Shown here piece after piece: positions 1-8,289 of a DNA stretch of 44,892 nt. A program made the position numbers and the translations under genes. Numbering within the stretch: the first letter of the stretch is position 1; each line of letters starts with the position of its first letter. The notes under the pieces were generated by a model, which saw only the letters and a list, made by a program, of their open reading frames with translations, searched no databases and was not told the DNA's origin. Source of the DNA: an uncultured Clostridia bacterium (GTDB taxonomy: Bacteria; Bacillota; Clostridia; TANB77; CAG-508); contig CALYAA010000016.1 of the NCBI GenBank assembly GCA_944393385.1, forward strand, positions 1-44,892. Direction: 5' to 3'.

Positions 1-1
1 G

Positions 2-46
2 TGGTTGCGGGGGTAAGACTCGAACTTACGACCTTCGGGTTATGAG
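2..46 (-). tRNA. 3' fragment of an initiator tRNA-Met gene (attachment-site scar)
   Basis: On the minus strand this reads as the 3' part of a tRNA: anticodon loop CTCATAA, CCCG of the anticodon stem, a T arm with GTAAG/CTTAC pairing around TTCGAGT, then CCCCGCA and ACCA. The CAT anticodon followed by CCCG and the acceptor strand ending CCCCGCA-ACCA match initiator tRNA (the stem opposite would carry GGG). Toward higher coordinates, where the 5' half should lie, the sequence becomes AT-rich at once (ATAT instead of the GGG side). It is therefore a real fragment and not a gene cut by the window edge. Such 3' tRNA copies are the usual attachment-site remnant of an integrated element. By orientation the element lies to the right; I find no intact copy in the window. 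Confidence 0.85.
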
Positions 47-48
47 AT

Positions 49-325
49 ATTTGTCATAATTATATAAAGAACTTAGATTTTATTTCCTAAAATCTTACTA
101 AAATTTGTAGATAATTCTTGACGCTAATGTTGATTTCTTCTTTACATTTAACCAAGCTTTCAAATATTCTTCATAATATTCCTCATCAAAGATATTATAA
201 ACAAGTTGCCATTTATTTACGTAAGTTTGCTAAGTATTTCTATTGATATTAATAATCCTAGTTTATCTTTACTAGTTACACATACAATTTTACAACTTAA
301 TTTTTTCTGTAATAAGTATAAAATT
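49..325. other. gene-poor stretch beside the tRNA fragment, with a vestigial frame
   Basis: No convincing gene. On the minus strand one frame stays open between stops at about 230 and 108 (40 codons, reading ...VYNIFDEEYYEEYLKAWL...) but has no start codon or ribosome binding site. It looks like the tail of a decayed gene. Integrases usually sit beside such a tRNA scar, but the fragment is too short to assign. Confidence 0.4.
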
Positions 326-883
326 TTATTTTTGTGTATTAATTTTTTTATTTAACTCTTCGCAGAATTTTTCACATTCTTCAATTTTTTCTAATAATTC
401 ATTTTTCATTGATATATATTTTTCATAATCTTTCTTTCCCAATATGTTTTTTAAATTTAACTTTTTAGCTGGATTATTTGCCATATATTCATTTATTATC
501 TTTCTTCTTTGTTGCATTTTTTCTTTTGTTATTCCTATATCATCACATTTATCATCTGTATACCAATTTTCAAATGTTTTATTTCCCTTTGAACTATTAC
601 AATGAGAGCAACATGGAACTAAATTATTTTTCTCAGTATAAAATCCAGATGGTTCTCCATTATTTACTAATCCATTTAAGTGATCCATTGTTGTAGCATT
701 TTCTTTTAAGCAATAAGCACATTGATCTTCTTTTATTTTTAATTTTTCACATATATTTTTATATTCTCCCTCATTAAGTTTTTCCCATGGCATAATTGAA
801 TACACAAATGCATTATTTATAGTTGTCTTTCTGTTTTTTAAAGTTGATTTTGTTGGCATTTTTACTTTATATTTTTTTCTCAT
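326..883 (-). CDS. HNH endonuclease
   Basis: A 185-residue protein with a clear HNH nuclease core: a CAYC zinc knuckle at about residues 55-58, MDHLNGLVNNGE (the D-H of the first HNH element), and NLVPCCSHCNSSKGNK with the second CxxC and the asparagine. HNH enzymes with this DHL-GLV-NGE core and PCC-CNS-KG motif are commonly found next to DNA methyltransferases and act as restriction-type nucleases cutting double-stranded DNA with one metal ion. The start is fixed by AGAAGGAG seven or so bases upstream. It lies downstream of the HelD-like gene in the same direction, separated by a decayed gene, so it probably has its own promoter. Its substrate is not visible. A homing-type role is possible but the island context favours defence. 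Confidence 0.85.
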   Translation of the reverse strand: MRKKYKVKMPTKSTLKNRKTTINNAFVYSIMPWEKLNEGEYKNICEKLKIKEDQCAYCLKENATTMDHLNGLVNNGEPSGFYTEKNNLVPCCSHCNSSKGNKTFENWYTDDKCDDIGITKEKMQQRRKIINEYMANNPAKKLNLKNILGKKDYEKYISMKNELLEKIEECEKFCEELNKKINTQK

Positions 884-974
884 TTTATATCTCCTTCTAT
901 TTTTAAAATTTTATTATATTCTTTAACTAAATTAATATTTTACTTATAGTATCTATATCTAATACTATTTATAC

Positions 975-990
975 ACCATCTGAAGATGGT
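975..990. promoter_or_regulatory. 16-base palindrome upstream of the HNH gene
   Basis: ACCATCT-GA-AGATGGT has seven perfect base pairs around two bases, about 90 bases before the HNH start codon. The tiny spacer argues for a protein-bound operator more than an RNA hairpin. Nearby, GCCACTTTAT occurs twice in tandem at about 1020-1040. Function is not shown. Confidence 0.3.
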
Positions 991-1088
991 TATTTTGTAT
1001 CTTTTTCTATAAATATCCTAGCCACTTTATGCCACTTTATCTTTTCTAGATATATTTTCTTGATCATAATTTTTATTTTGATATTCTT

Positions 1089-1555
1089 TTACATATAAGG
1101 ATAAAAATAAATTTTAAAAGATGGCTCAATTGGTTCAAAGCTGGAATTACATTCCATTTTATCGTTAATAAACTCATTTAAAACTTCATAAAAATTATCT
1201 ACTTCAATGCATTCTAAATCATAGTATGGATTGTCTATTTTTACATACTCATTTTCTATACCAATATACAAATTACTCAAGCAATCATATTCATATTTTT
1301 TATTAAGTTTTCTATTTTTTCTTTGTATAGTAATCTATAACTAAATTTAAATTTATTATATCCTTCATTTATTTCTAAAATATGTTCTCCTACATCTTAT
1401 ATTTCGTTTTATAAAAAATTTATTCGTAAGCATATCTATTTTAAAATACAATTCTAATATGTATTTTTCTTTACTTGATAAATCTTTAAAGCATTTATAA
1501 TTATATCTAATAATAAAATTATTGTTCTCATTAAAACTAGCATACTTTTTTGGTT
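1089..1555 (-). pseudogene. decayed gene of unknown function (several frameshifts)
   Basis: Protein-like sequence continues across three reading frames on the minus strand. One frame holds KKYASFNENNNFIIRYN... to about position 1400. A second continues with GEHILEINEGYNKF to about 1275. The third continues into the open stretch ending at 1089 (...YEYDCLSNLYIGIENEY...FYPYM). Each switch is a simple frameshift, and the 5' end is cut by a stop just beyond 1555. The only intact piece, 63 codons from a TTG, has no ribosome binding site. I do not recognise the family. It lies between the HelD-like gene and the HNH gene and so may be a lost island component. Confidence 0.6.
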
Positions 1556-1618
1556 AATTTAAAAAGCTGTCGATAAATTTGTTTTTCTAACATTAGATTT
1601 TAAGTAATATTTTATACT

Positions 1619-4282
1619 TCATTCTCTTATAATATATAATTCATTTAGAGCTCTTGTATATGAAATATACTTTTCATTCCTATTCATATTATTATCTTTT
1701 ACTATAGCTGTATCATATTCCATTCCTTTAACCATACTAACTGTACTGTAAATAACAAATTCACTTTGTATTTTAATTGTAATATTATAAAAATCATTCT
1801 CATTTTTATAAATAAATACTATTTTTCTTTTTTCTTTTATTTTTCTATCTATTATATTGATTATATCTTTTTCTTTTATATATTCTACCTTTTTACCATC
1901 AAGTCCCATTGGTACAACATTAAAATTCAACAATTTATTACAAAATTCTGTTATTTGAAATGTATTTCTATAATTTTCATTTAAGCAATATTTCTTAAGT
2001 TTAAATGTTTCTATTAATTCTTGCCAATCAAATATTCCTTCTACATAAAATGACTGATTTACATCTCCATACAAATTAAAAACTATATTATTATTAACTT
2101 TTCTTAATATTCTATATTCTATTATGTTGTAGTCCTGTGCTTCGTCAAAGCACAATAACCTATCATTATTGCTATAAAATGCTCCAAAATGCAAATAATT
2201 TATGTAAAGAAATATTAATAGTTGTAATTTAACAAATCTACCTTTTTCTATTGGCAATAAATTTTTAACTTTTAATTTTTCTATAATATATTCGTAAAAA
2301 TCAATTGTAAAATACATATTATTTAATATTTCCATTTGTTTATTTTTTACTATTTCTTTTTGTTTTTCCACTTTATTTATTATATCTTCAATTTCATTGC
2401 ATTCTTTTTCATTATTTGCTATTTTTTCTTTTAGTTCATCATATGACTTTTGCTTAATTTCAATATCTTTTTCAAGATTTTCAATTTTTTCTTGTAAATT
2501 AATACTTGCATTTTTCAAAACAATTTCATATTTATTTGAAGTTACAAAATTCTTTATTTTGTTAAATATCTTTTTATTTTTTTCTATTAATTTTGTATAT
2601 TCTTTTTCTATATTTATCAATTTTTCCTTTAGTCTTTGGCATTTTTCTTTATTTATTTTTATATTTTGATATTCCTCTCCTTCAAATTTTATTTTTAGTA
2701 CTTCTAATTTTTCTTTTTGATTTTTTAAATTGTCTTTCAACTTATAAATTCGTTTATCCTCTTCTTCTAATTTTTTTATTAATTTATTTATACTTATTTC
2801 AAAATATTGATAATTATTTGAATTCCATTCAATAAATATTTCTAGTTGTTTTATTTTTTGTTTTGCTTCATTAATTTTTTCATTATATTCATTTTTTATA
2901 AATTCAAACACTTCTTTCGAATATAGTTTCTTAATTATTTCACTATTTAATTCATTCTCATCAAGCATTTTTTCTTTTTCAAAAATTCTTTTATATTTAC
3001 TATATTTATTATCAATTATTTTATTTATTTCTTCTTTTGTACATCTTACTTCTCTTGATTCATCTTTAATATATTTTATTTTATTATATCTATTTACATA
3101 AATATTAATTAATAAACTATAATAATTAGATATTGTTATTTGCTCTATTTCACTAATGTCTAAGTCATGAGATAATTCGTTTATAAAATTACTAAATAAT
3201 TTATTTGGAGTAATTATCTTTATCTTATCATATTCTGGTAACTTTTTATTAAGTTTTAAATATGATAATCTATGTAATAAAATCATAGTTTTCCCTGAAC
3301 CTGCACATCCTTGTACAATAAAATTTTCATCTTTATCTGCCCTTATTATTTTATTTTGATTAGATTGAATACTATAAATAATATCTGTCAAATTATCTGA
3401 ATTTCTTTTTTCCATCAAAATGTTTAACAAAAATTCATCTACTACTCCTTCTTTATATAGAGTGTTATTTTCAATATAATTATTAACATATCGTATAGGA
3501 TTGAACATAATGCTTCTTCTTAACATTACTTCATATTTATAGTCGTTAAATCGAAATGTTTTATTTTCTTTTTCATAATATAAATTTGCTATTGGACTAG
3601 CCCAGTTAACTACTTTAATTCCATTATTATACTTTTTATAAATACCTTCTTCTAACTCAATATTTTCTATTAGATTTTCTCTTCCTTGTCTTTTTAATTC
3701 CTCCGGCGTTATATAATTTCCTTTTTCAAAAATACCTTTTTGTATTTTCTTTTTTCTTTTATCTTTTGAAATATAAAACCTTTCATAATAGTTTTCTTTA
3801 TAATACTCTGTATCTAAATCTAATCTTGCAAAGTACGTCTCTTTTGCAGTGTTATAAAAATCTTCTTCTTCTTTTTGTGATATTTCTCTGTTTTCATAAC
3901 TCAAAAGTTTTGTCTCTTTTTGTATTTTACTCATTTTTATTTCAGGAGCGTAATTTTTTATTGTCTTTAATTTCTCTATCTTTATTAATTCTTCTTGTTT
4001 TATTCTATTATATATATTGTCTTTATATTCTCTATAATCAACATCTTCTAGTAATTCATTTGCATTCTTTTTACAATCATTTTTCTTAAAAAATATATTA
4101 ATACCAATTTGATTAAAATAAAAAGTCAATGTTTCTATTTTCGTTTCTTTTTTCTTATTATTATTATTATTAAATGCAATGAAAATTTCTCTTGTATATT
4201 TTACAATGATATAGTCTTCATCTATTTCTTCTATAAAATATTCTTCATTATTATTTCCATATATTATATCATTTACATTCAT
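1619..4282 (-). CDS. HelD-like superfamily I helicase/ATPase with coiled-coil insertion
   Basis: An 887-residue P-loop ATPase. Walker A GCAGSGKT is at residues 325-332, preceded by FIVQ as in HelD and UvrD enzymes. About 100 residues earlier VVNWASPIANLYY resembles the vvDWRaPia element of HelD proteins. A very charged coiled coil spans roughly residues 430-690. Walker B is CFDEAQD near 712, followed by the GDVNQS motif III, and VKGMEYD with SYTRALNELY forms motifs V and VI near the C terminus. HelD proteins use the coiled-coil arm to pry RNA polymerase from nucleic acid, whereas related enzymes in defence islands act on DNA. It lies 78 bases after the methyltransferase gene behind a structured leader that it shares with the Z1 gene, so it is probably part of the same system. 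The exact role is an inference. Confidence 0.8.
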   Translation of the reverse strand: MNVNDIIYGNNNEEYFIEEIDEDYIIVKYTREIFIAFNNNNNKKKETKIETLTFYFNQIGINIFFKKNDCKKNANELLEDVDYREYKDNIYNRIKQEELIKIEKLKTIKNYAPEIKMSKIQKETKLLSYENREISQKEEEDFYNTAKETYFARLDLDTEYYKENYYERFYISKDKRKKKIQKGIFEKGNYITPEELKRQGRENLIENIELEEGIYKKYNNGIKVVNWASPIANLYYEKENKTFRFNDYKYEVMLRRSIMFNPIRYVNNYIENNTLYKEGVVDEFLLNILMEKRNSDNLTDIIYSIQSNQNKIIRADKDENFIVQGCAGSGKTMILLHRLSYLKLNKKLPEYDKIKIITPNKLFSNFINELSHDLDISEIEQITISNYYSLLINIYVNRYNKIKYIKDESREVRCTKEEINKIIDNKYSKYKRIFEKEKMLDENELNSEIIKKLYSKEVFEFIKNEYNEKINEAKQKIKQLEIFIEWNSNNYQYFEISINKLIKKLEEEDKRIYKLKDNLKNQKEKLEVLKIKFEGEEYQNIKINKEKCQRLKEKLINIEKEYTKLIEKNKKIFNKIKNFVTSNKYEIVLKNASINLQEKIENLEKDIEIKQKSYDELKEKIANNEKECNEIEDIINKVEKQKEIVKNKQMEILNNMYFTIDFYEYIIEKLKVKNLLPIEKGRFVKLQLLIFLYINYLHFGAFYSNNDRLLCFDEAQDYNIIEYRILRKVNNNIVFNLYGDVNQSFYVEGIFDWQELIETFKLKKYCLNENYRNTFQITEFCNKLLNFNVVPMGLDGKKVEYIKEKDIINIIDRKIKEKRKIVFIYKNENDFYNITIKIQSEFVIYSTVSMVKGMEYDTAIVKDNNMNRNEKYISYTRALNELYIIRE

Positions 4283-4290
4283 TTTTTAAT

Positions 4291-4338
4291 TGCATGATGT
4301 ATTTAATCAATACCTAAATACAACACACACTCCCTTCT
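4291..4338 (-). promoter_or_regulatory. structured leader of the HelD-like gene (SD, hairpin, 9 bases, ATG)
   Basis: Minus-strand order: AAGGGAG (4336-4330), one base, a left arm GTGTGTTGTATTTA (4328-4315), a 9-base loop, a right arm TAAATACATCATGC (4305-4292), then nine bases and the ATG at 4282. The arms form 14 positions with one U-U mismatch and two G-U pairs. The Shine-Dalgarno is 47 bases from the start in sequence, and the hairpin would bring it to an effective spacing of ten. The same layout stands before the Z1 gene (13119-13168). Folding is by eye. Confidence 0.65.
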
Positions 4339-4360
4339 TGATATTGTTCTATTAATTGAT

Positions 4361-5680
4361 TTAATCTTCATCATACCCATAGTTATAGTTAACCACCTTT
4401 TTATATTTCTCTTTAAAAATATCTAATTTACTTCTTGTCTTTTCTTCTATTAAAATATTATTATTAATATACTCAACTTGTTTAAATATTTCTTCAAGTA
4501 CGTTTACGACTATACTATTTCCAGCTAGTTTGTACAATCTTTCATTTGAAAATATAACATTATTTCCCATAGTATACATTTGATTATTTATTAGAATATT
4601 ATAATCTTTTTCTTCAAACCCCATAAGCAAAAAACATTCTCTAGGAGTTAGAAATCTATACTGACATTTTTCCTTATTACCAACAAAATAATCTATAACA
4701 CCTGAATTTGGATTTCTATCTTGTTTAGTGGTAACTGTAGGTACTATTATATCTCTTACTTTACCATTTTCTAAAATCTTTACATTATCATTATAAATAT
4801 CTATTCTTGAAGATGTATAATTAGCTTGAGCCATATTGGCTTCTTTTTTATATATATTATTACTATAATCTATTTTTATAAAGTTTTCTAGTTTTTTCAT
4901 TTTTTTACCAAAAAAATGTCTTTCTAAATTATTTTCAAAAAAGAATTTTTCAACATTTATTCTTTCTTTTTTTGTTTTACATAAAACACTCAACATATAT
5001 GTTCTTACTCTTTTTTGTGGAATTCCAAAATTTGAAGCATTTAGAGTAAATACTTCATTATAATACCCTAGTTTACTTAATGAGTTTTGCCAATCATTAA
5101 AATTTTCCATATTTCTAGCTGCTAATATATTGCTAACATTTTCCATTAACAACATTTTTGGTAATTCCAACTTTAGTTCTTGTCTTTCTAATAGAATTCT
5201 TTCTACTTCCCAAAGCATACCTGATCTATTATTCGCATTTCTATCTATTCCGCCTTTATTTCCATGCCAATATCCTGCAACAGATAAATCCTGACATGGA
5301 AAAGAATATGTAAGCAAATCAATGTCATTTGGCAAATCTATTCCTTTAACATCAGTAATACTAACAAGGTTATTTGTTCTATCTATTGCTGCATATAAAC
5401 TTCTTAAAAATTCTTCGTTATATTTTTTTAAATTTTTAAATTCTAACTTTTTTTTGCCATCTCTACTTAATGTATATTTAGATAATATATCAAGCAATTT
5501 GTCTTTATTATATTTTTCATATTTTTCTAAATTTTGCTTTCCATTATGAATTAAATCATAAGCTATAATAGCATTTATATCCCAATCTACTGTACATAAA
5601 ATTTTATGGTCTATATATAAATTTTCTAAGGCCTTTGCCTGACTTCCTATTCCACTAAAAGCTTCCACTACCCTTAACAT
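4361..5680 (-). CDS. DNA (cytosine-5) methyltransferase
   Basis: A 439-residue C5-cytosine methyltransferase with the family motifs in order: VVEAFSGIGSQ (motif I, SAM binding) at the N terminus, SFPCQDLS (motif IV, with the catalytic cysteine), LMENVSN (motif VI, the ENV triad), GIPQKRVR (motif VIII), a variable target-recognition stretch at about residues 250-340, then FLTPRECFLLMGF (motif IX) and LAGNSIVVNVLEEI (motif X). All catalytic residues are present, so it should be active. It methylates cytosine at a specific site, which would mark host DNA as self for the nucleases in this island. It starts 23 bases after the PD-(D/E)XK nuclease gene with a GAGG-type ribosome binding site, so the two are probably co-transcribed. 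The recognition sequence cannot be read from the protein. Confidence 0.95.
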   Translation of the reverse strand: MLRVVEAFSGIGSQAKALENLYIDHKILCTVDWDINAIIAYDLIHNGKQNLEKYEKYNKDKLLDILSKYTLSRDGKKKLEFKNLKKYNEEFLRSLYAAIDRTNNLVSITDVKGIDLPNDIDLLTYSFPCQDLSVAGYWHGNKGGIDRNANNRSGMLWEVERILLERQELKLELPKMLLMENVSNILAARNMENFNDWQNSLSKLGYYNEVFTLNASNFGIPQKRVRTYMLSVLCKTKKERINVEKFFFENNLERHFFGKKMKKLENFIKIDYSNNIYKKEANMAQANYTSSRIDIYNDNVKILENGKVRDIIVPTVTTKQDRNPNSGVIDYFVGNKEKCQYRFLTPRECFLLMGFEEKDYNILINNQMYTMGNNVIFSNERLYKLAGNSIVVNVLEEIFKQVEYINNNILIEEKTRSKLDIFKEKYKKVVNYNYGYDED

Positions 5681-5703
5681 TTTATTTCAACCTCTTCTAT
5701 GAT

Positions 5704-6633
5704 TTAAATTTGTATATTTTCGTATTTTATCCCTTCTAAATCTATTATATATTTAATATTTATTATATTTTTAGGAATACTGTTATTTTTAAAACAATCT
5801 ATTGTTATTTTAGGAAAATCATTATCAATATTGTACTTTCTAATTTCTAATATATTATAATTTTTTTCTCTACTTTCAGAACTAATTTCTTTTATTTTTT
5901 TTAATATTTTGTCTATATTTTTATAATTCTTGTTTTCTATTGATTTTAGCACTTTGTTAATACTTACCCCTTCTTTGGACTCTTCTAATCTAACAAAATA
6001 TAGTTCAAATGGATTATTATTTAAACTTTTTAATTGATATTGGCTATGAATTTCAATTATAGATGTATATCTTAATATAGTAGTTTTTATTTCATAGTTT
6101 TTTTCTTTTGATTCTAAATCATAGCTTCCTTGATTAGTTATTTCTATTTCTTTATTATTTTCTAATAAAAAATTCAAAATAATAAGTTCACCTAAATAAC
6201 TATAATCCATATCACTTTCTGATTTATTTCCTAATAATTCTTTCCATTTATTCACCCATTTTTGTGGATTAGATAATAACTCAACTCTATTTTCTCCATT
6301 TTTTCCTGGAATAATAAAATCAATACAAAGTAAAATAAATTTGTCTATTGATATTTCTTTTTTTGTCAATAAACTTAAAAGACAAATTTTTTCTCCATTT
6401 GATGTTTGTTTATTTTGTATACATACTTTTATATTTTCAAAATTTGCCAAAAAATCTTTAGTTGATGTTTTTTTATCATTAACCGGAATGCCAACTCCTT
6501 TCCAATTTCCTTCTCTAATAAAATAAGCATCATATGGTGAAGCTATTTCTTTTAATTTATAAATATAATAATCTTGTTTTTGTAAAATGTGAAACAATTG
6601 CCTTAGTTCATCTTTTATTAAATCTATTTTCAT
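5704..6633 (-). CDS. PD-(D/E)XK nuclease, DUF4420-like
   Basis: About 309 residues. The nuclease core sits at about residues 170-220: YLGELIILNFLL supplies the conserved glutamate helix, followed by GSYDLESKEKNYEIKTT, which is the D...ExK pair of the PD-(D/E)XK fold. The N-terminal half (GNWKGVGIPV; LSNPQKWVNKWKELLG) has the pattern I associate with the DUF4420 'PD-(D/E)XK motif protein' family found with Z1 and GHKL genes. I chose the ATG at 6633 because GAGGA lies seven bases before it; an upstream in-frame ATG at 6651 would overlap the preceding gene and lacks such a site. Predicted role: the DNA-cutting subunit of the restriction-like system. The family name is from memory of its pattern; the fold call is stronger. 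Confidence 0.8.
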   Translation of the reverse strand: MKIDLIKDELRQLFHILQKQDYYIYKLKEIASPYDAYFIREGNWKGVGIPVNDKKTSTKDFLANFENIKVCIQNKQTSNGEKICLLSLLTKKEISIDKFILLCIDFIIPGKNGENRVELLSNPQKWVNKWKELLGNKSESDMDYSYLGELIILNFLLENNKEIEITNQGSYDLESKEKNYEIKTTILRYTSIIEIHSQYQLKSLNNNPFELYFVRLEESKEGVSINKVLKSIENKNYKNIDKILKKIKEISSESREKNYNILEIRKYNIDNDFPKITIDCFKNNSIPKNIINIKYIIDLEGIKYENIQI

Positions 6634-6634
6634 T

Positions 6635-7336
6635 TTAATTTCCTCTAACATCTTTTATTAATTCATCTACATACTCTTCAATCCCACCATTTACTAAATA
6701 TGGGTTTATTACTTTTATTCTTGCACTATTTAAAACCATTAGTTTTCTAAATTCTTGTGTATTTATGTTTTTATTTGTTTTTTCTTTCATTATTTCTCTA
6801 TATAGTTCTACTCTATAACCATTTTTTCCTGAACGTTCTACTAATTGAGCAAGTGTATCTGAAGTATTTACATCTGACATAATAATTTTCTTTGTTTCCT
6901 CTAAACTATTATTCCAAGAAAGATATACATACCACCATAATATTTTTAAATATAATCTTCTTGAAACTTTGTAAAATCTATCTTTATTTTCCATTCCCCA
7001 TCTATTAGCTATTATCTCTGGAACTACACATAATTGTATATATCTCCATACACCATCATTACTTGCAATTCTTTCTTTTATTCTATATTTTTCTTCCATA
7101 AAAATACTGTATAATTTAATAGCAAAAACACAATCAAATTTATATATATTATTATATTTAGCAAGATCAGTTGAATTTAATTCTAGTTCATCTAAAGATT
7201 CTTTAAATGCTTTCATAATCAAAATCCTTAAATCTTGATATTTTGTTGAATAATGTGCTGTAATATTTTTATTTTCTTCAAACATTTCATTAAAATAATC
7301 TTCAGCATATTTTTTACTCATTTTTTCCCATTCCAT
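6635..7336 (-). CDS. island protein of unknown function, possibly DUF6339
   Basis: A 233-residue, mainly helical, soluble protein without a catalytic motif that I can name. Conserved-looking blocks are VWRYIQLCVVPEIIANRW (about residues 95-112), LYLKILWWYVYLSW (about 128-141) and TSDTLAQLVERSGKNGYR (about 158-175). This pattern resembles the DUF6339 family met in multi-gene defence loci, but I cannot confirm it. It starts ten bases after the preceding gene behind AGGAG and ends one base before the nuclease start, so it is tightly coupled with its neighbours. An adaptor or DNA-binding role is only a guess. Confidence 0.6.
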   Translation of the reverse strand: MEWEKMSKKYAEDYFNEMFEENKNITAHYSTKYQDLRILIMKAFKESLDELELNSTDLAKYNNIYKFDCVFAIKLYSIFMEEKYRIKERIASNDGVWRYIQLCVVPEIIANRWGMENKDRFYKVSRRLYLKILWWYVYLSWNNSLEETKKIIMSDVNTSDTLAQLVERSGKNGYRVELYREIMKEKTNKNINTQEFRKLMVLNSARIKVINPYLVNGGIEEYVDELIKDVRGN

Positions 7337-7346
7337 ATTTTTTCTC

Positions 7347-8282
7347 CTATAATAACTGATCTAATTCTTTCCTTATTTGAATTGATAATTTTGTTGGATT
7401 TTTTAAATCTTTTTGCGAAATATTAAATGTCATTAACATAAATTTTAAAAATCCGCCTATAGTACCTTCTTGAAATTGTTCATTATAAATTATATCAATA
7501 TCTTCTATTTGTTGAGCAACTAAAAAAGTGTTTTCAAAAAAACTTGCTAATATTTCTTTCCATATTAGAATATTGTTTGAAGAAATCTTATCAACTCCTA
7601 GTTTAGTAAACTGTTTATGTGCTTTGTTTATTTTTAGACAAATTGTATCTTTTGAAAATATATCATCAAATGATTCAAAATTTATTTCCATGTCCCATAA
7701 TGGACTTTCTAGGCTTTCAATTATTACTATTGGAAACTCAGAGCCTTGTCCTTCTAGTACCAAATTACAATTATATATTTCTCCCAACATAGTTCCAGTA
7801 GTTTGTGCTAAAACACTATTATTATTTTTTTGTGCATTTTTTACATAAATGGAGAATTTTAAGGATAATATAGCAGCTAACTCTCCTTCTTCAAAATCTA
7901 AAGAAAAATCTATTATTTTATCATCGTTATTTTGATAAGTAAGTTCTGCAATAGACTTTGTAAAAGTTTTTGAAGATCCAATTGCAATGTAAGTTACCGC
8001 AACTCCAAGTATTGTATCTTTTTGGGCTAAATTATATTCATCAAATAAAATATTATAATTACTTATTTCTAACTTTCCAAAAATATGCAAATTGTTTATA
8101 TCACTTTTCCACATCCCATTGTTATCTAATACGTAATCATTATTTTCTTCTTGTATAAAATCTAATTTATTAATTATATTGTTAAAGCTATATTCTCCTT
8201 CTATTGTTATTAACTCAATATTAAGTTCACTCACAATGTTTTCATTAAGCATTGGAAAACTTTCTATTCTATTGCTCATCAT
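7347..8282 (-). CDS. uncharacterised protein in the Z1/paraMORC operon
   Basis: A 311-residue acidic protein with no signal peptide or membrane segment. The first two thirds look beta-rich, with alternating hydrophobic residues (for example ILGVAVTYIAIGSS and GELAAILSLKFSIYV). The C-terminal third is helical (LIWKEILASFFENTFLVAQQ). I do not recognise the family and see no nuclease, kinase or zinc-binding signature. The gene begins seven bases after the GHKL ATPase gene ends and ten bases before the next, so it is an integral member of the operon. Position between the ATPase and the nuclease suggests a structural or sensor subunit, as inference only. ATGATG gives two adjacent possible starts. 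Confidence 0.6.
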   Translation of the reverse strand: MMSNRIESFPMLNENIVSELNIELITIEGEYSFNNIINKLDFIQEENNDYVLDNNGMWKSDINNLHIFGKLEISNYNILFDEYNLAQKDTILGVAVTYIAIGSSKTFTKSIAELTYQNNDDKIIDFSLDFEEGELAAILSLKFSIYVKNAQKNNNSVLAQTTGTMLGEIYNCNLVLEGQGSEFPIVIIESLESPLWDMEINFESFDDIFSKDTICLKINKAHKQFTKLGVDKISSNNILIWKEILASFFENTFLVAQQIEDIDIIYNEQFQEGTIGGFLKFMLMTFNISQKDLKNPTKLSIQIRKELDQLL

Positions 8283-8289
8283 TATTTAC

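Noticed and set aside
1089..1555. Programmed frameshifting in the decayed gene
   Set aside because: Several shifts, no slippery sequence with pseudoknot, and a missing 5' end speak for decay.
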